DNA of 64,000 nt, taken from contig UCCS01000045.1 of NCBI GenBank assembly GCA_900470965.1, positions 27,789-91,788 on the forward strand, written 5' to 3'. Shown piece after piece: positions 30,367 through 38,923 of this stretch (positions are counted from its first letter, which is position 1; every line of letters starts with the position of its first letter). This stretch comes from Hyphomicrobiales bacterium (GTDB lineage: Bacteria; Pseudomonadota; Alphaproteobacteria; Rhizobiales; Rhizobiaceae). The notes beneath the pieces were generated by a model. That model was not told the DNA's origin. It searched no databases and was given only the letters and a program-made list of their open reading frames with translations. A program made the translations under genes and the position numbers.

Positions 30367-31082
30367 CAGTTGAGCTGATCGTATTTCGACCAGACGGCCT
30401 TTTGACCAAGCTTGGCGATGAGAGCGTCATGTGCCTCAACTTCCGCTTTGCTCAATCGCGGCGCCAACGACCGCGGCCTCTCCATGATGGCAGCGACCAC
30501 GACTTCTTCCACCTCGGCGTCGCTTTTGCTCCGGCTCGCAGATCCCGCAACGCCGAGGCCCAGTGCAGCCTGCCGGCCGCCGATCATCTCGATATAGACT
30601 TCGGCGAGAAGTTCGGAGTCGAGGAGAGCGCCGTGTTTGGTACGGTGCGAGTTGTCGATACCGTAACGGCGGCAGAGAGCATCGAGCGAGTTCGGTCCCA
30701 TTGGATGCTTTCGGCGGGCAAGCGAGAGCGTGTCGACGACGCGATCCGGCAGGATCGGCGGAACGCCGAGCCTGGCAAGCTCGGCATTCACAAAGCCCAT
30801 GTCGAAAGTGGCGTTGTGGGCGATCCACTTGCCGTCGCCGAAGAATTCCAGAATCTGCTCGAAGACATCGGCAAAAGGCGGCTTGTCCTTCAGGAATTCG
30901 TCGGTGATGCCGTGGACGGCGAGCGCATCGGGATGAACCTTCTGATCACCCGGATTGACGAAGAGGTGGAGCGTCCTTCCGGTCGGAAAATGATTGAAGA
31001 GTTCAATACCGCCGATTTCGATGATGCGGTCCATGCGGTTGTCGAGGCCGGTGGTTTCCGTATCGAAAATGATCTCACGCAT
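30366..31082 (-). CDS. dnaQ: DNA polymerase III epsilon subunit (proofreading exonuclease)
   Basis: A 238-residue 3'-5' exonuclease of the polymerase III core. Exo I is EIIFDTETTGLDN (Asp7, Glu9), Exo II is HNATFDMGFVNAEL, and Exo III is HGALLDSELLAEVY. Its start overlaps the coaE stop by 8 bases. It is the last gene of the maf-aroE-coaE-dnaQ run, close to the replication origin. The C-terminal clamp-binding region is short, as in other rhizobia. Confidence 0.97.
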   Translation of the reverse strand: MREIIFDTETTGLDNRMDRIIEIGGIELFNHFPTGRTLHLFVNPGDQKVHPDALAVHGITDEFLKDKPPFADVFEQILEFFGDGKWIAHNATFDMGFVNAELARLGVPPILPDRVVDTLSLARRKHPMGPNSLDALCRRYGIDNSHRTKHGALLDSELLAEVYIEMIGGRQAALGLGVAGSASRSKSDAEVEEVVVAAIMERPRSLAPRLSKAEVEAHDALIAKLGQKAVWSKYDQLN

Positions 31083-31686
31083 GTGGGACTTCTTCCTTCG
31101 CTATCCGCTTCTTCAAGTCGGCGACGATATCTGCCACCTGTTTTCTTGTCGTCTCGATGCTGTGGCTGCTATCTACGATGTAGTCGGCCCGACGGCGTTT
31201 TTCTGTATCTGATATCTGGCGGGAGAGAATCATATTGAATTTTTCTTCCGTCATGTTCGGCCGCGCAAGCACCCTCTCCCGCTGAATCTGTGGATCGGCG
31301 CTGACGACGACAATAACATCCACCCTCTGATCGGCGTCGGTTTCGAAAAGGAGGGGAATGTCGAGCAGGACCATATCTGCTCCCGCTGCCTCCTGCCGTG
31401 CTAGGAATTCACTCTCCCGCTTGCGCACCAAGGGATGAACAATCTGTTCGAGCCGCTTGAAGCCAGCTGGATCTCGAGCGAGTTGCCGGCCAAGTTCCTG
31501 ACGGTCGACGGTACCGTTCTTCATTGTGCCGGGGAAAGCTGCATCGACCAGAGGTGCCGCCTCGCCCGCATAAAGATCGTGCACAACAGCGTCAGAATCG
31601 TTGACCGCGACACCGGCTTCGGCAAAGAGCTTCGCCGCCGTCGACTTGCCCATTCCGATGGAGCCGGTGAGGCCGATCTTCAGCAT
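31075..31686 (-). CDS. coaE: Dephospho-CoA kinase
   Basis: A 203-residue enzyme for the last step of coenzyme A synthesis. The P-loop is GLTGSIGMGKSTAAKL (Lys14). The substrate-binding segments AAFPGTMKNGTVDRQELGR and HPLVRKRE, and LLDIPLLFET, are present. The ATG shares one base with the aroE TGA (TGATG), indicating coupled translation. Confidence 0.97.
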   Translation of the reverse strand: MLKIGLTGSIGMGKSTAAKLFAEAGVAVNDSDAVVHDLYAGEAAPLVDAAFPGTMKNGTVDRQELGRQLARDPAGFKRLEQIVHPLVRKRESEFLARQEAAGADMVLLDIPLLFETDADQRVDVIVVVSADPQIQRERVLARPNMTEEKFNMILSRQISDTEKRRRADYIVDSSHSIETTRKQVADIVADLKKRIAKEEVPHA

Positions 31687-32543
31687 CAGTGTTTTTCCAT
31701 ATCCGCTGTTATCAATGCGCGCAGCGTTTCATCAACGACAGGCCGCCTGCCGAACCATTTTTCAAATCCCGGGACCGCCTGGTGCAGGAGCATGCCGAGG
31801 CCATCGACGATGGCAAAACCTTGTTCCTCTGCCTGTGCAAGGATCGGTGTTTTCAAGGGCACATAGACGATATCCGTGACGACTGCGTCCGAAAGCATTG
31901 GCGAGAAATCGATGGCGGGTGCCGCCTCTCCGTCCATGCCGAGAGAGGTGGTGTTGATGAATAGGCCCGCCCCGGTCATTACTTCGGCGAGTGCTGCGGT
32001 CGGATGAGCATGGACCTTCGGGCCGAAGCGGTCGGCCAGTTCCTGCGCCCGCTCGACTGTGCGGTTGACGACGTGGATTTCTTTGAAGCCGCGGTCGCGG
32101 ACCGCCTGAATGACAGCGCGACTTGCACCACCGGCACCGAAGATGACGACCCGGTTATGCCGGTCCCAGCCGGGATGGCGTTCATTGAGATTGGCGGTAA
32201 AGCCGCGGCCGTCCGTGTTCGTCGCAAGAAGTTTTCCATCCTCCAGCCACAGCGTATTCGATGCGCCGAGTTCTTCCGAAAGCTCGTCCGGTTGGTCCGC
32301 TAGCTTGAACGCCATCTCCTTGTGCGGGATCGTGACATTGCCGCCAACGAAACCGGCACTACCGTTCCTTAACGAGGCGATGAAATCTGCAAAGATTTCC
32401 GGGGCAACCTCATGCGCCCGATAGCTGCCGGGCAGATCGAGGGTCTTCAGCCAGTAGCCGTGGATCAATGGTGAGCGTGAATGCTTGACGGGAAAACCCG
32501 TGACAAACGCTTTCGGCCCATGTGTTTCACGTGAATCATCCAT
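31686..32543 (-). CDS. aroE: Shikimate dehydrogenase
   Basis: A 285-residue NADPH enzyme reducing 3-dehydroshikimate. The shikimate site [13 protein letters not shown], the catalytic lysine in [12 protein letters not shown] (Lys75) and aspartate in [11 protein letters not shown] (Asp111), and the NADPH loop [10 protein letters not shown] are present. ATG 32543 is used; it overlaps the maf stop by 8 bases, and an in-frame extension to 32723 would lie wholly inside maf. A near-perfect parS 16-mer (32523-32538) forms part of codons 2 to 7, encoding the SRET residues, which are not a conserved AroE feature. Confidence 0.97.
   Translation of the reverse strand: MDDSRETHGPKAFVTGFPVKHSRSPLIHGYWLKTLDLPGSYRAHEVAPEIFADFIASLRNGSAGFVGGNVTIPHKEMAFKLADQPDELSEELGASNTLWLEDGKLLATNTDGRGFTANLNERHPGWDRHNRVVIFGAGGASRAVIQAVRDRGFKEIHVVNRTVERAQELADRFGPKVHAHPTAALAEVMTGAGLFINTTSLGMDGEAAPAIDFSPMLSDAVVTDIVYVPLKTPILAQAEEQGFAIVDGLGMLLHQAVPGFEKWFGRRPVVDETLRALITADMEKH
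32523..32538. other. parS: parS-like ParB binding site inside aroE
   Basis: TGTTTCACGTGAATCA: 15 of 16 positions match the parS consensus TGTTTCACGTGAAACA. It lies in the 5' end of aroE, overlapping the maf stop region, on the ppsR side of the putative origin. Confidence 0.8.
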
Positions 32544-33135
32544 CGATCGCATCCAGTTCCCGGAGTTTTGCAAGGAGAGGCAACATCGGCAGACCGAGGA
32601 TCGTGAAATAATCTCCGTCGATCTTCTCGAACAGCTGGATCCCTTCCCCCTCAAGCTGATAGGCACCGACGCTTGCCAGAGCCTTTGGTCCCACGCGCTT
32701 GAGATGGCGCGCAATAAAATCATCGGTCAGCGGACGCATCGTCAGTTCCGCATGCGCCACGTGCTGCCATAGGACTCCGCCATCTCTGACAATCGCAATC
32801 GCGCTGTTCAAGCGGTGTGTTCTGCCGCCAAGCATGCTCAGATGATTGGCTGCATCCGCCATATCCTTCGGCTTGTGAAAGACCTGAGCGCCAAGCGACA
32901 TCGTCTGATCGGAGCCGATGACGAGTGCACCGCCGAAGCGCCGGCTGACCTCATCCGCCTTTGCTTCGGCAAGAACGAGCGCCACCTGATCGGGCATGGC
33001 GCCCGATTTTTCCAGAGGAGCCTCGATTGCCCGTTCATCGATGTGAGCGGCATGCGCTTCAAAGGCCAGACCGGCATTTTCCATCAGCATCCGCCGGAAT
33101 GGGCTCGACGATGCGAGAACGAGCTTTGGTGTCAT
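32536..33135 (-). CDS. maf: Maf-family nucleotide pyrophosphatase
   Basis: A 199-residue Maf protein that hydrolyses non-canonical or modified nucleoside triphosphates. The motifs [26 protein letters not shown] and the central [10 protein letters not shown] are present. It starts 35 bases after the ppsR stop and its stop overlaps the aroE ATG by 8 bases. Subfamily (dTTP/UTP or m7GTP preference) is not assigned here. Confidence 0.95.
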   Translation of the reverse strand: MTPKLVLASSSPFRRMLMENAGLAFEAHAAHIDERAIEAPLEKSGAMPDQVALVLAEAKADEVSRRFGGALVIGSDQTMSLGAQVFHKPKDMADAANHLSMLGGRTHRLNSAIAIVRDGGVLWQHVAHAELTMRPLTDDFIARHLKRVGPKALASVGAYQLEGEGIQLFEKIDGDYFTILGLPMLPLLAKLRELDAIDG

Positions 33136-33170
33136 CCCAGTTCCTCGGGGGCGATTCAGTTGTTCAGCGC

Positions 33171-33992
33171 TTAACGCAGCTTTGGGCGCAGGGCAACGAT
33201 CGCCGCTGCCGTTTCCTCGATCGAGCGCCGGGTGACGTCGATCATCGGCCAGTTATGGCGGGCACAAAGAGAGCGCGCATACTTCAGCTCCTCCGAGATT
33301 GCTGCACGGTCGGTATAGTGTTCCTGGTCGAAACCCGGCGTCGATCCGAGCAGACGATTTTCACGGACTTGAGAAATCCGATCCGTGGTGGCGATGAGGC
33401 AGACGATCAGCGGTTTGGTCGCCGCCGCCAAAGCCTCGGGCAAGGGCACGCCATAGACGATCGGGATATTCGCGGTCTTGATGCCACGGTTTGCGAGATA
33501 AATGCTGGTCGGCGTCTTCGACGTACGGCTGATGCCGACGATGACGACGTCGGCATCATTATAATCCTCCGGCATCTGACCATCATCATGGTCCATCGTG
33601 AAATTCAGCGCTTCGATGCGCGCGAAGTAGCCGGCATTCATCACGTGCTGAGCGCCGACCCGCCTTCTGGAGGGAGCGCCGAGATAGATCTGGAATGCGC
33701 CGATAACCGGTTCCAGAACATTGACGGAGGCCACACCCATTTCTGCGCAGCGTTCATCAATGATGCTGGCAAGCTCCGGATCGACGATCGTGTAGAGAAC
33801 AATGCCAGGTTCACTGTCGATCGCCTGAAGCACCGGCATCAGCTGCTTGCGGTTTCTAATCAGCGGATAGACGTGTTCGATCGGCTGAGAAGACTTGAAC
33901 TGCGCCGACGCGGCACGGCCGGCGGAGATCAGAGTCTCACCGGTCGAGTCAGAAATCAGATGCAGATGGAAGAAGTTCGTTCTGTTCTCCAC
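33171..33992 (-). CDS. ppsR: Pyruvate phosphate dikinase / PEP synthase regulatory protein
   Basis: A 273-residue DUF299-family ADP-dependent kinase and phosphorylase that regulates PEP synthase or pyruvate phosphate dikinase. The P-loop-like [11 protein letters not shown] motif (residues 153-163) and the N-terminal [11 protein letters not shown] are diagnostic. GTG 33992 is the start. It is the first gene leftwards from the putative origin and is divergent from hemE. Whether its partner is PpsA or PpdK cannot be read from this window. Confidence 0.95.
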   Translation of the reverse strand: MENRTNFFHLHLISDSTGETLISAGRAASAQFKSSQPIEHVYPLIRNRKQLMPVLQAIDSEPGIVLYTIVDPELASIIDERCAEMGVASVNVLEPVIGAFQIYLGAPSRRRVGAQHVMNAGYFARIEALNFTMDHDDGQMPEDYNDADVVIVGISRTSKTPTSIYLANRGIKTANIPIVYGVPLPEALAAATKPLIVCLIATTDRISQVRENRLLGSTPGFDQEHYTDRAAISEELKYARSLCARHNWPMIDVTRRSIEETAAAIVALRPKLR

Positions 33993-34077
33993 GCTATTTT
34001 CCGCTGCCTGTTGAAAAGACTGGACAGCGAAGAGCTAATGGCCCGGCCGGGATCGAGGCAAGGGAAAACATGCCTCC

Positions 34078-34086
34078 TTATCCACA
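34078..34086 (+). promoter_or_regulatory. Perfect DnaA box 1
   Basis: TTATCCACA, identical to the DnaA-box consensus, in the ppsR-hemE gap. Confidence 0.85.
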
Positions 34087-34166
34087 TCCGGAACTTTCGG
34101 AGGTCGTTTCGGAGGTGCCTGTGGAGTGTGGGGACGGTGGTCATGCTTCCGAAAACAATGCACAGC

Positions 34167-34175
34167 TTATCCACA
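34167..34175 (+). promoter_or_regulatory. Perfect DnaA box 2
   Basis: A second TTATCCACA in the same orientation, 89 bases downstream of box 1. Confidence 0.85.
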
Positions 34176-34394
34176 AGATCGGCGACAAAATGAATTCCCG
34201 GAACCTTCTGGAATCTCTATTGGATTAGAATTCCCTACCGCTTTAAGCGCAAATATACGAATCTCGGTTCCCGCTGACCCAGCCTGCGTGACAAATCGCG
34301 CTGTCAGTGGATGGATTTTAATCCTTGATAGACACCGACTCTAAGAAATAGAAACCTTTTAAAATATCTTTGTATTTTTATAGGGAAGAAGCGC

Positions 34395-35432
34395 TTGAGC
34401 GAAACGCGCCGGAAAATTATGCGGGTTCTTGATGGCGAGACCCTGACGCCCCCACCCCTCTGGCTCATGAGACAGGCGGGTCGATATCTGCCCGAGTACA
34501 GGGAAACGCGCGCGAAGGCGGGAAGTTTCCTCGATCTCTGTTATTCGCCTGATCACGCCGTCGAGGTCACGCTTCAGCCGATACGCCGCTATGGCTTTGA
34601 TGCCGCCATCCTGTTTTCCGATATCCTGGTCATCCCTGATGCGATGAAGCGCAATGTACGCTTTACCGAGGGGCATGGCCCTGAAATGGATCCGATCGAC
34701 GAGGCGGGTATCGCCGGCCTGGATGGAGAAAGCGTTGTCGATTACCTGCAACCAGTCCTGGAGACGGTGAAGCGCCTGAGGAATGAGCTGGCCACCGAGA
34801 CAACCCTCCTTGGCTTCTGTGGCGCGCCCTGGACGGTTGCGACATACATGATTGCCGGTCATGGCACGCCGGATCAGGCACCCGCTCGCCTCTTCGCCTA
34901 CAGACATCCGCGCGCCTTCGAATACCTGTTGATGCTGCTTGCGGATGTCTCTGCAGATTATCTCGTGGCGCAGATCGATGCTGGCGCTGATGCGGTGCAA
35001 ATCTTCGATTCCTGGGCCGGTGTCCTCGGCGAGAGGGAATTTGAAGCTTTCGCAATCCGTCCGGTGGCGCGCATGATCGCGTCGATCAGGGCGCGGCGGC
35101 CGCAAGCGCGGATCATCGCCTTCGCCAAAGGTGCGGGCTACATGCTCAAGACTTACCGGCAGAAAACCGGAGCAGATGCGATCGGGCTCGATTGGTCCGT
35201 ACCACTTGCCTTTGCGGCCGAGCTGCAGAGGGACGGACCCGTGCAGGGCAATCTCGATCCGATGCGTGTCGTGGCTGGCGGTCGTTCACTGGAGGAAGGT
35301 ATCGACGACATTCTTCAAGCGCTAGGAAACGGACCGCTGATCTTCAATCTCGGTCATGGCATCACGCCGCAAGCGGATCCGGAGAATGTACGCCTTCTTG
35401 TCGAGCGCGTGCGTGGCATGAGGGCTGCGTGA
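34395..35432 (+). CDS. hemE: Uroporphyrinogen decarboxylase
   Basis: A 345-residue enzyme that decarboxylates uroporphyrinogen III to coproporphyrinogen III. The signature [18 protein letters not shown], the segment [15 protein letters not shown] with the catalytic aspartate, and [14 protein letters not shown] are present. Translation starts at TTG 34395, preceded by GGGAAGAA; no nearby in-frame ATG gives the full N-terminus. The hemE-oriC adjacency is conserved in alphaproteobacteria. Its stop shares a base with the hemJ start (TGATG). Confidence 0.97.
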   Translation: MSETRRKIMRVLDGETLTPPPLWLMRQAGRYLPEYRETRAKAGSFLDLCYSPDHAVEVTLQPIRRYGFDAAILFSDILVIPDAMKRNVRFTEGHGPEMDPIDEAGIAGLDGESVVDYLQPVLETVKRLRNELATETTLLGFCGAPWTVATYMIAGHGTPDQAPARLFAYRHPRAFEYLLMLLADVSADYLVAQIDAGADAVQIFDSWAGVLGEREFEAFAIRPVARMIASIRARRPQARIIAFAKGAGYMLKTYRQKTGADAIGLDWSVPLAFAAELQRDGPVQGNLDPMRVVAGGRSLEEGIDDILQALGNGPLIFNLGHGITPQADPENVRLLVERVRGMRAA

Positions 35433-35968
35433 TGGAAAAGCAGACGGATCAAAAGCCAGGTGCCTATGCCCGCCGGCGTGCCCATTTTGCGCTCGCCTTC
35501 TTCGCTCTTCTGGCTGTCGGGCTCTTCGTCTGGAACCCTGATAATCTCTATCTCTGGATCAAGGCGCTTCACATCATCGCCGTGATCTCGTGGATGGCCG
35601 GGCTTTTCTACATGCCCCGCCTTTTTATCTACCACACGGATGCAGAACCTGGTTCGGTTCAATCCGAGACCTTCAAGGTGATGGAGCGGCGGCTGCTCAA
35701 GATCATCATGAACCCGGCGATGATGCTGACCTGGATTCTTGGTCTTTATCTCGCATGGTCGGTCTATGATTTTCAGGGGGGCTGGCTACATGCGAAGATC
35801 GGGTTGGTTGTCCTCCTGACAATCGTCCATGTCTTTTTCAGCAGGGCCGTGCGGGCGTTCGAGCGGGATGAAAACCGTCGTTCGGCGCGTTACTGGCGCT
35901 TCATGAACGAGGCGCCAACGGCACTGATGATCCTCATCGTCATCCTGGTGGTGGTGAAGCCTTTTTGA
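35432..35968 (+). CDS. hemJ: Protoporphyrinogen oxidase HemJ
   Basis: A 178-residue membrane protein with four predicted helices (ALAFFALLAVGLFVW, LWIKALHIIAVISWMAGLFY, IIMNPAMMLTWILGLYLAW, and IGLVVLLTIVHVFF) and a fifth at the C-terminus. It matches HemJ, the oxygen-independent-looking protoporphyrinogen oxidase found in bacteria without HemG or HemY. The conserved histidine His47 sits in the second helix. ATG 35432 overlaps the hemE stop by one base, so two heme-pathway steps are coupled. Confidence 0.92.
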   Translation: MEKQTDQKPGAYARRRAHFALAFFALLAVGLFVWNPDNLYLWIKALHIIAVISWMAGLFYMPRLFIYHTDAEPGSVQSETFKVMERRLLKIIMNPAMMLTWILGLYLAWSVYDFQGGWLHAKIGLVVLLTIVHVFFSRAVRAFERDENRRSARYWRFMNEAPTALMILIVILVVVKPF

Positions 35969-36019
35969 AGCCCAGGGGTTGCTGAGGTTAAATTTCAGTC
36001 ATTTTAAGCAGCCCCCTTG

Positions 36020-36046
36020 CGGGTCGGGTTCCGACTCGCTATTTTC
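36020..36046 (+). terminator. Possible terminator between hemJ and rho
   Basis: An 8-bp stem (36020-36027 with 36031-36038, one G-T pair) with a 3-base loop and a weak T tract. It could end hemEJ transcription or lie in the rho leader; the tract is short. Confidence 0.5.
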
Positions 36047-36166
36047 CGGCCATCTCATCTTCGTGGCATGTGTGTAGAGTTCAGTCGCCTGCGAGCCCCT
36101 TTCGCAGTACCGAATACGACCCAACATCGCCTTTCCCCTTATAAAATAACGAGTATTGGTCACTTC

Positions 36167-37432
36167 ATGGCTGAAATGAAGCTTCAGGAACTTAAGAGTA
36201 AATCCCCGACGGATCTTCTGGCTTTTGCCGAATCGCTCGAGGTCGAAAATGCGAGCACGATGCGCAAGCAGGAGCTCATGTTTGCAATCCTTAAGGTTCT
36301 TGCCAGTCAGGATATCGAAATTATCGGCGAAGGCGTCGTTGAAGTCCTGCAGGATGGTTTCGGGTTTCTGCGCTCCGCAAATGCTAACTATCTGCCCGGT
36401 CCGGACGATATCTACATCTCTCCCTCCCAGATCCGCCGCTTCTCTCTGAAGACCGGCGATACGGTCGAGGGTCCGATCCGCGGTCCGAAGGAAGGCGAAC
36501 GCTATTTCGCGCTTCTCAAGGTCAACACAATCAATTTCGATGATCCCGAAAAGATCCGTCATAAGGTTCACTTCGACAACCTGACGCCGCTCTATCCGAA
36601 CGACCGTTTCAAGATGGAACTGGATGTTCCAACCTCCAAGGATCTTTCGCCCCGCGTGATCGATCTCGTGGCGCCTCTCGGCAAGGGCCAGCGCGGCCTG
36701 ATCGTTGCTCCGCCGCGTACGGGTAAGACGGTTCTCCTGCAGAACATCGCTCACTCAATCACCGCCAACCATCCGGAATGCTATCTGATCGTTCTGCTGA
36801 TCGATGAACGTCCGGAAGAAGTCACGGATATGCAGCGTTCGGTCCGCGGCGAAGTTATTTCTTCTACATTTGACGAGCCGGCGGTTCGGCACGTCCAGGT
36901 CGCCGAAATGGTGATCGAAAAGGCCAAGCGACTCGTGGAGCACGGCCGCGACGTTGTCATCCTGCTCGATTCCATCACCCGCCTTGGCCGCGCCTACAAT
37001 ACCGTCGTTCCTTCGTCCGGTAAGGTTCTGACTGGTGGTGTCGATGCCAACGCGCTCCAGCGCCCGAAGCGCTTCTTCGGTGCAGCACGTAACATTGAAG
37101 AAGGTGGTTCGCTGACCATCATTGCAACGGCTCTCATCGACACCGGTAGCCGCATGGACGAAGTTATCTTCGAAGAGTTCAAGGGCACCGGTAACTCTGA
37201 AATCGTTCTCGACCGTAAGGTCGCTGACAAGCGTATCTTCCCGGCCATGGATATTCTCAAGTCGGGCACGCGCAAGGAGGACCTGCTCGTTCCGCGTCAG
37301 GATCTGCAGAAGATCTTCGTTCTGCGCCGTATCCTCGCTCCGATGGGAACGACCGATGCAATTGAATTCCTCATCGACAAGCTGAAACAGACGAAGAATA
37401 ATGGTGACTTCTTCGACTCGATGAATACCTGA
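36167..37432 (+). CDS. rho: Transcription termination factor Rho
   Basis: A 421-residue hexameric RNA helicase ending Rho-dependent transcripts. An N-terminal oligonucleotide-binding cold-shock-like domain ([23 protein letters not shown]) precedes the ATPase with P-loop [10 protein letters not shown] (Lys187) and the Q-loop region [24 protein letters not shown] 36167 gives the family's usual [11 protein letters not shown]-terminus. The 198-base leader from hemJ could allow the autoregulation typical of rho. A terminator follows. Confidence 0.98.
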   Translation: MAEMKLQELKSKSPTDLLAFAESLEVENASTMRKQELMFAILKVLASQDIEIIGEGVVEVLQDGFGFLRSANANYLPGPDDIYISPSQIRRFSLKTGDTVEGPIRGPKEGERYFALLKVNTINFDDPEKIRHKVHFDNLTPLYPNDRFKMELDVPTSKDLSPRVIDLVAPLGKGQRGLIVAPPRTGKTVLLQNIAHSITANHPECYLIVLLIDERPEEVTDMQRSVRGEVISSTFDEPAVRHVQVAEMVIEKAKRLVEHGRDVVILLDSITRLGRAYNTVVPSSGKVLTGGVDANALQRPKRFFGAARNIEEGGSLTIIATALIDTGSRMDEVIFEEFKGTGNSEIVLDRKVADKRIFPAMDILKSGTRKEDLLVPRQDLQKIFVLRRILAPMGTTDAIEFLIDKLKQTKNNGDFFDSMNT

Positions 37433-37457
37433 TTATTAGCCGGATTCCTGAGACTGA

Positions 37458-37498
37458 GGCTGGTGAGTCGTTCACACGACTGCCGGCCTTTTCTGTTT
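37458..37498 (+). terminator. Intrinsic terminator of rho
   Basis: An imperfect stem-loop (GGCTGG and AGTCGT on the left pair with ACGACT and CCGGCC on the right), followed by a T-rich tail, 25 bases after the rho stop. Confidence 0.75.
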
Positions 37499-37535
37499 CG
37501 AATTGATTCGGAAACGAACCGATAGGCTGAAGACC

Positions 37536-38858
37536 ATGGAAACGTGGAACGACACCATATTTGCTCTTTCGAGTGGCGCCCCGCCGTCAGGTGTGTCGGT
37601 TGTTCGTGTCAGTGGCCCCCAGACCTGCATTATCCTCGAGGCACTGGTTGGTGGGATTCCATCACCGCGAACGGCCGCCTACAGAACGATTCGAACTCGG
37701 AACGGTTTTCCGATCGATGCCGGGCTGGTTCTTTTCTTTCCTGGTCCGGCTTCCTTTACCGGCGAGGACTCCGCCGAATTCCAGGTTCATGGTTCCAGAG
37801 CAGTTATATCGGCTCTCTCAAGAGAACTGGCTACGTTCTCCGGAACCAGACTCGCAATGGAAGGCGAATTCAGCCGTCGCGCCTTTGAAAACGGCAAGCT
37901 TGACCTCGTTGAGGTCGAGGGGTTAGCGGACCTTATAGCGGCTGAGACGGAAATGCAGCGTCGCCTAGCGCTGGAGCAGAGCTCGGGCGGTCTGTCGCGC
38001 CTATACGATTCGTGGGCGGAACGAATTACGCGCTCCCGCGCTTTGATTGAAGCCGAACTGGACTTTCCGGATGAAGACGATGTTCCCGGCTCTGTAGCGG
38101 ATCAGATCTGGGTGTCGCTGGCTGAGCTTCGGCGAGAGATGGAGGATCATCTTTCTCATGCCGAAATGGGAGAGATTGTCCGAGATGGTTTTAAAGTTGT
38201 TATTGCCGGGGCGCCCAATGCTGGAAAGTCCAGCCTGATGAACTGGTTTGCGCAAAGAGACGTGGCGATCGTTACCGACATAGCAGGCACGACGCGCGAC
38301 GTGCTTCATGTCGATATCAATCTGAATGGCTATCTGGTCAAGCTTTATGACACAGCGGGTCTGAGAGACACCGGCGATATAGTGGAGCAGGAAGGTATCA
38401 AGAGAGCACAGCTGGCGTTGAACAATGCTGATCTCGTGCTCTTTCTGACTGACATGGGGTCGCCATCACCAATAGATCCTATCGACTTGGAACGCGCTTC
38501 ATCGCATGTTATTGTCGGCACCAAGCGGGATCTATATCATTCAACCGCTTCATACGACCTTCAGATTTCTACAATGACAGGTGAAGGCCTTCCGGAACTT
38601 CGGGACTTTGTTTCTTCCTTCATCGAACAGAAGTTTGAGGGATTGTCTCTATCCGTTCCGACACGGCAGCGGCATAAGGATTCGCTCTCGAAATGCCTGA
38701 TTGCCCTATCGGCGGCAATCGATCAGGCAGAGCAAAGCCTGGAGATCAGGGCGGAATCTTTAAGACTCGCCGGGGATCATCTGGGGCGCATCACCGGACG
38801 GGTCGACGTTGAAGATCTTCTTGGCGTCATCTTTTCGGAGTTTTGTATCGGAAAATGA
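37536..38858 (+). CDS. mnmE: tRNA modification GTPase MnmE
   Basis: A 440-residue GTPase that acts with MnmG to install carboxymethylaminomethyl groups on wobble uridine-34 of several tRNAs. The folate-binding N-terminal domain ([36 protein letters not shown]), the G domain ([10 protein letters not shown] with Lys231, [22 protein letters not shown]) and the terminal CIGK (Cys437) are all present. ATG 37536 is preferred over TTG 37503. The stop codon lies within a degenerate parS-like palindrome. Confidence 0.97.
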   Translation: METWNDTIFALSSGAPPSGVSVVRVSGPQTCIILEALVGGIPSPRTAAYRTIRTRNGFPIDAGLVLFFPGPASFTGEDSAEFQVHGSRAVISALSRELATFSGTRLAMEGEFSRRAFENGKLDLVEVEGLADLIAAETEMQRRLALEQSSGGLSRLYDSWAERITRSRALIEAELDFPDEDDVPGSVADQIWVSLAELRREMEDHLSHAEMGEIVRDGFKVVIAGAPNAGKSSLMNWFAQRDVAIVTDIAGTTRDVLHVDINLNGYLVKLYDTAGLRDTGDIVEQEGIKRAQLALNNADLVLFLTDMGSPSPIDPIDLERASSHVIVGTKRDLYHSTASYDLQISTMTGEGLPELRDFVSSFIEQKFEGLSLSVPTRQRHKDSLSKCLIALSAAIDQAEQSLEIRAESLRLAGDHLGRITGRVDVEDLLGVIFSEFCIGK

Positions 38859-38871
38859 TTCACGTGGAACG
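38856..38871. other. parS: Degenerate parS-like site at the mnmE stop
   Basis: TGATTCACGTGGAACG matches 13 of 16 parS positions and keeps the CACGTG core. It starts at the mnmE stop codon. Confidence 0.5.
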
Positions 38872-38891
38872 CCGGTGGCAGCGGCGTGAGA

Positions 38892-38907
38892 AGTTTCACG
38901 TGAAACC
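38892..38907. other. parS: parS site between mnmE and mnmG
   Basis: AGTTTCACGTGAAACC: 14 of 16 consensus positions, with a perfect 14-bp palindromic core (38893-38906). It lies in the 65-base gap 17 bases before the mnmG start. Confidence 0.85.
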
Positions 38908-38923
38908 TTTTGTGGAGTAGCGC

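Larger units (their letters stand above)
33993..34394. other. oriC: Putative chromosomal replication origin (oriC)
   Basis: A 402-bp gap between divergent ppsR and hemE with no credible gene. It has two perfect DnaA boxes, TTATCCACA, at 34078-34086 and 34167-34175, a weaker reverse-strand candidate near 34119 (TGTGGAGTG), three GANTC methylation sites (34211-34215, 34259-34263, 34337-34341), and an AT-rich stretch at about 34343-34382 that could unwind. Known context: Caulobacter and Sinorhizobium origins are adjacent to hemE. Nearby parS sites and parAB agree. I do not see a TTAA-N7-TTAA CtrA site here. The promoters of ppsR and hemE must also lie in this gap. Confidence 0.85.

Noticed and set aside
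32961..34193. 410-residue plus-strand open frame running into the origin region
   Set aside because: Mostly antisense to ppsR; no domain, and the part inside the ppsR-hemE gap is short.
33993..34394. CtrA-type TTAA-N7-TTAA sites in the origin
   Set aside because: I looked for the full motif and found only isolated TTAA half-sites.
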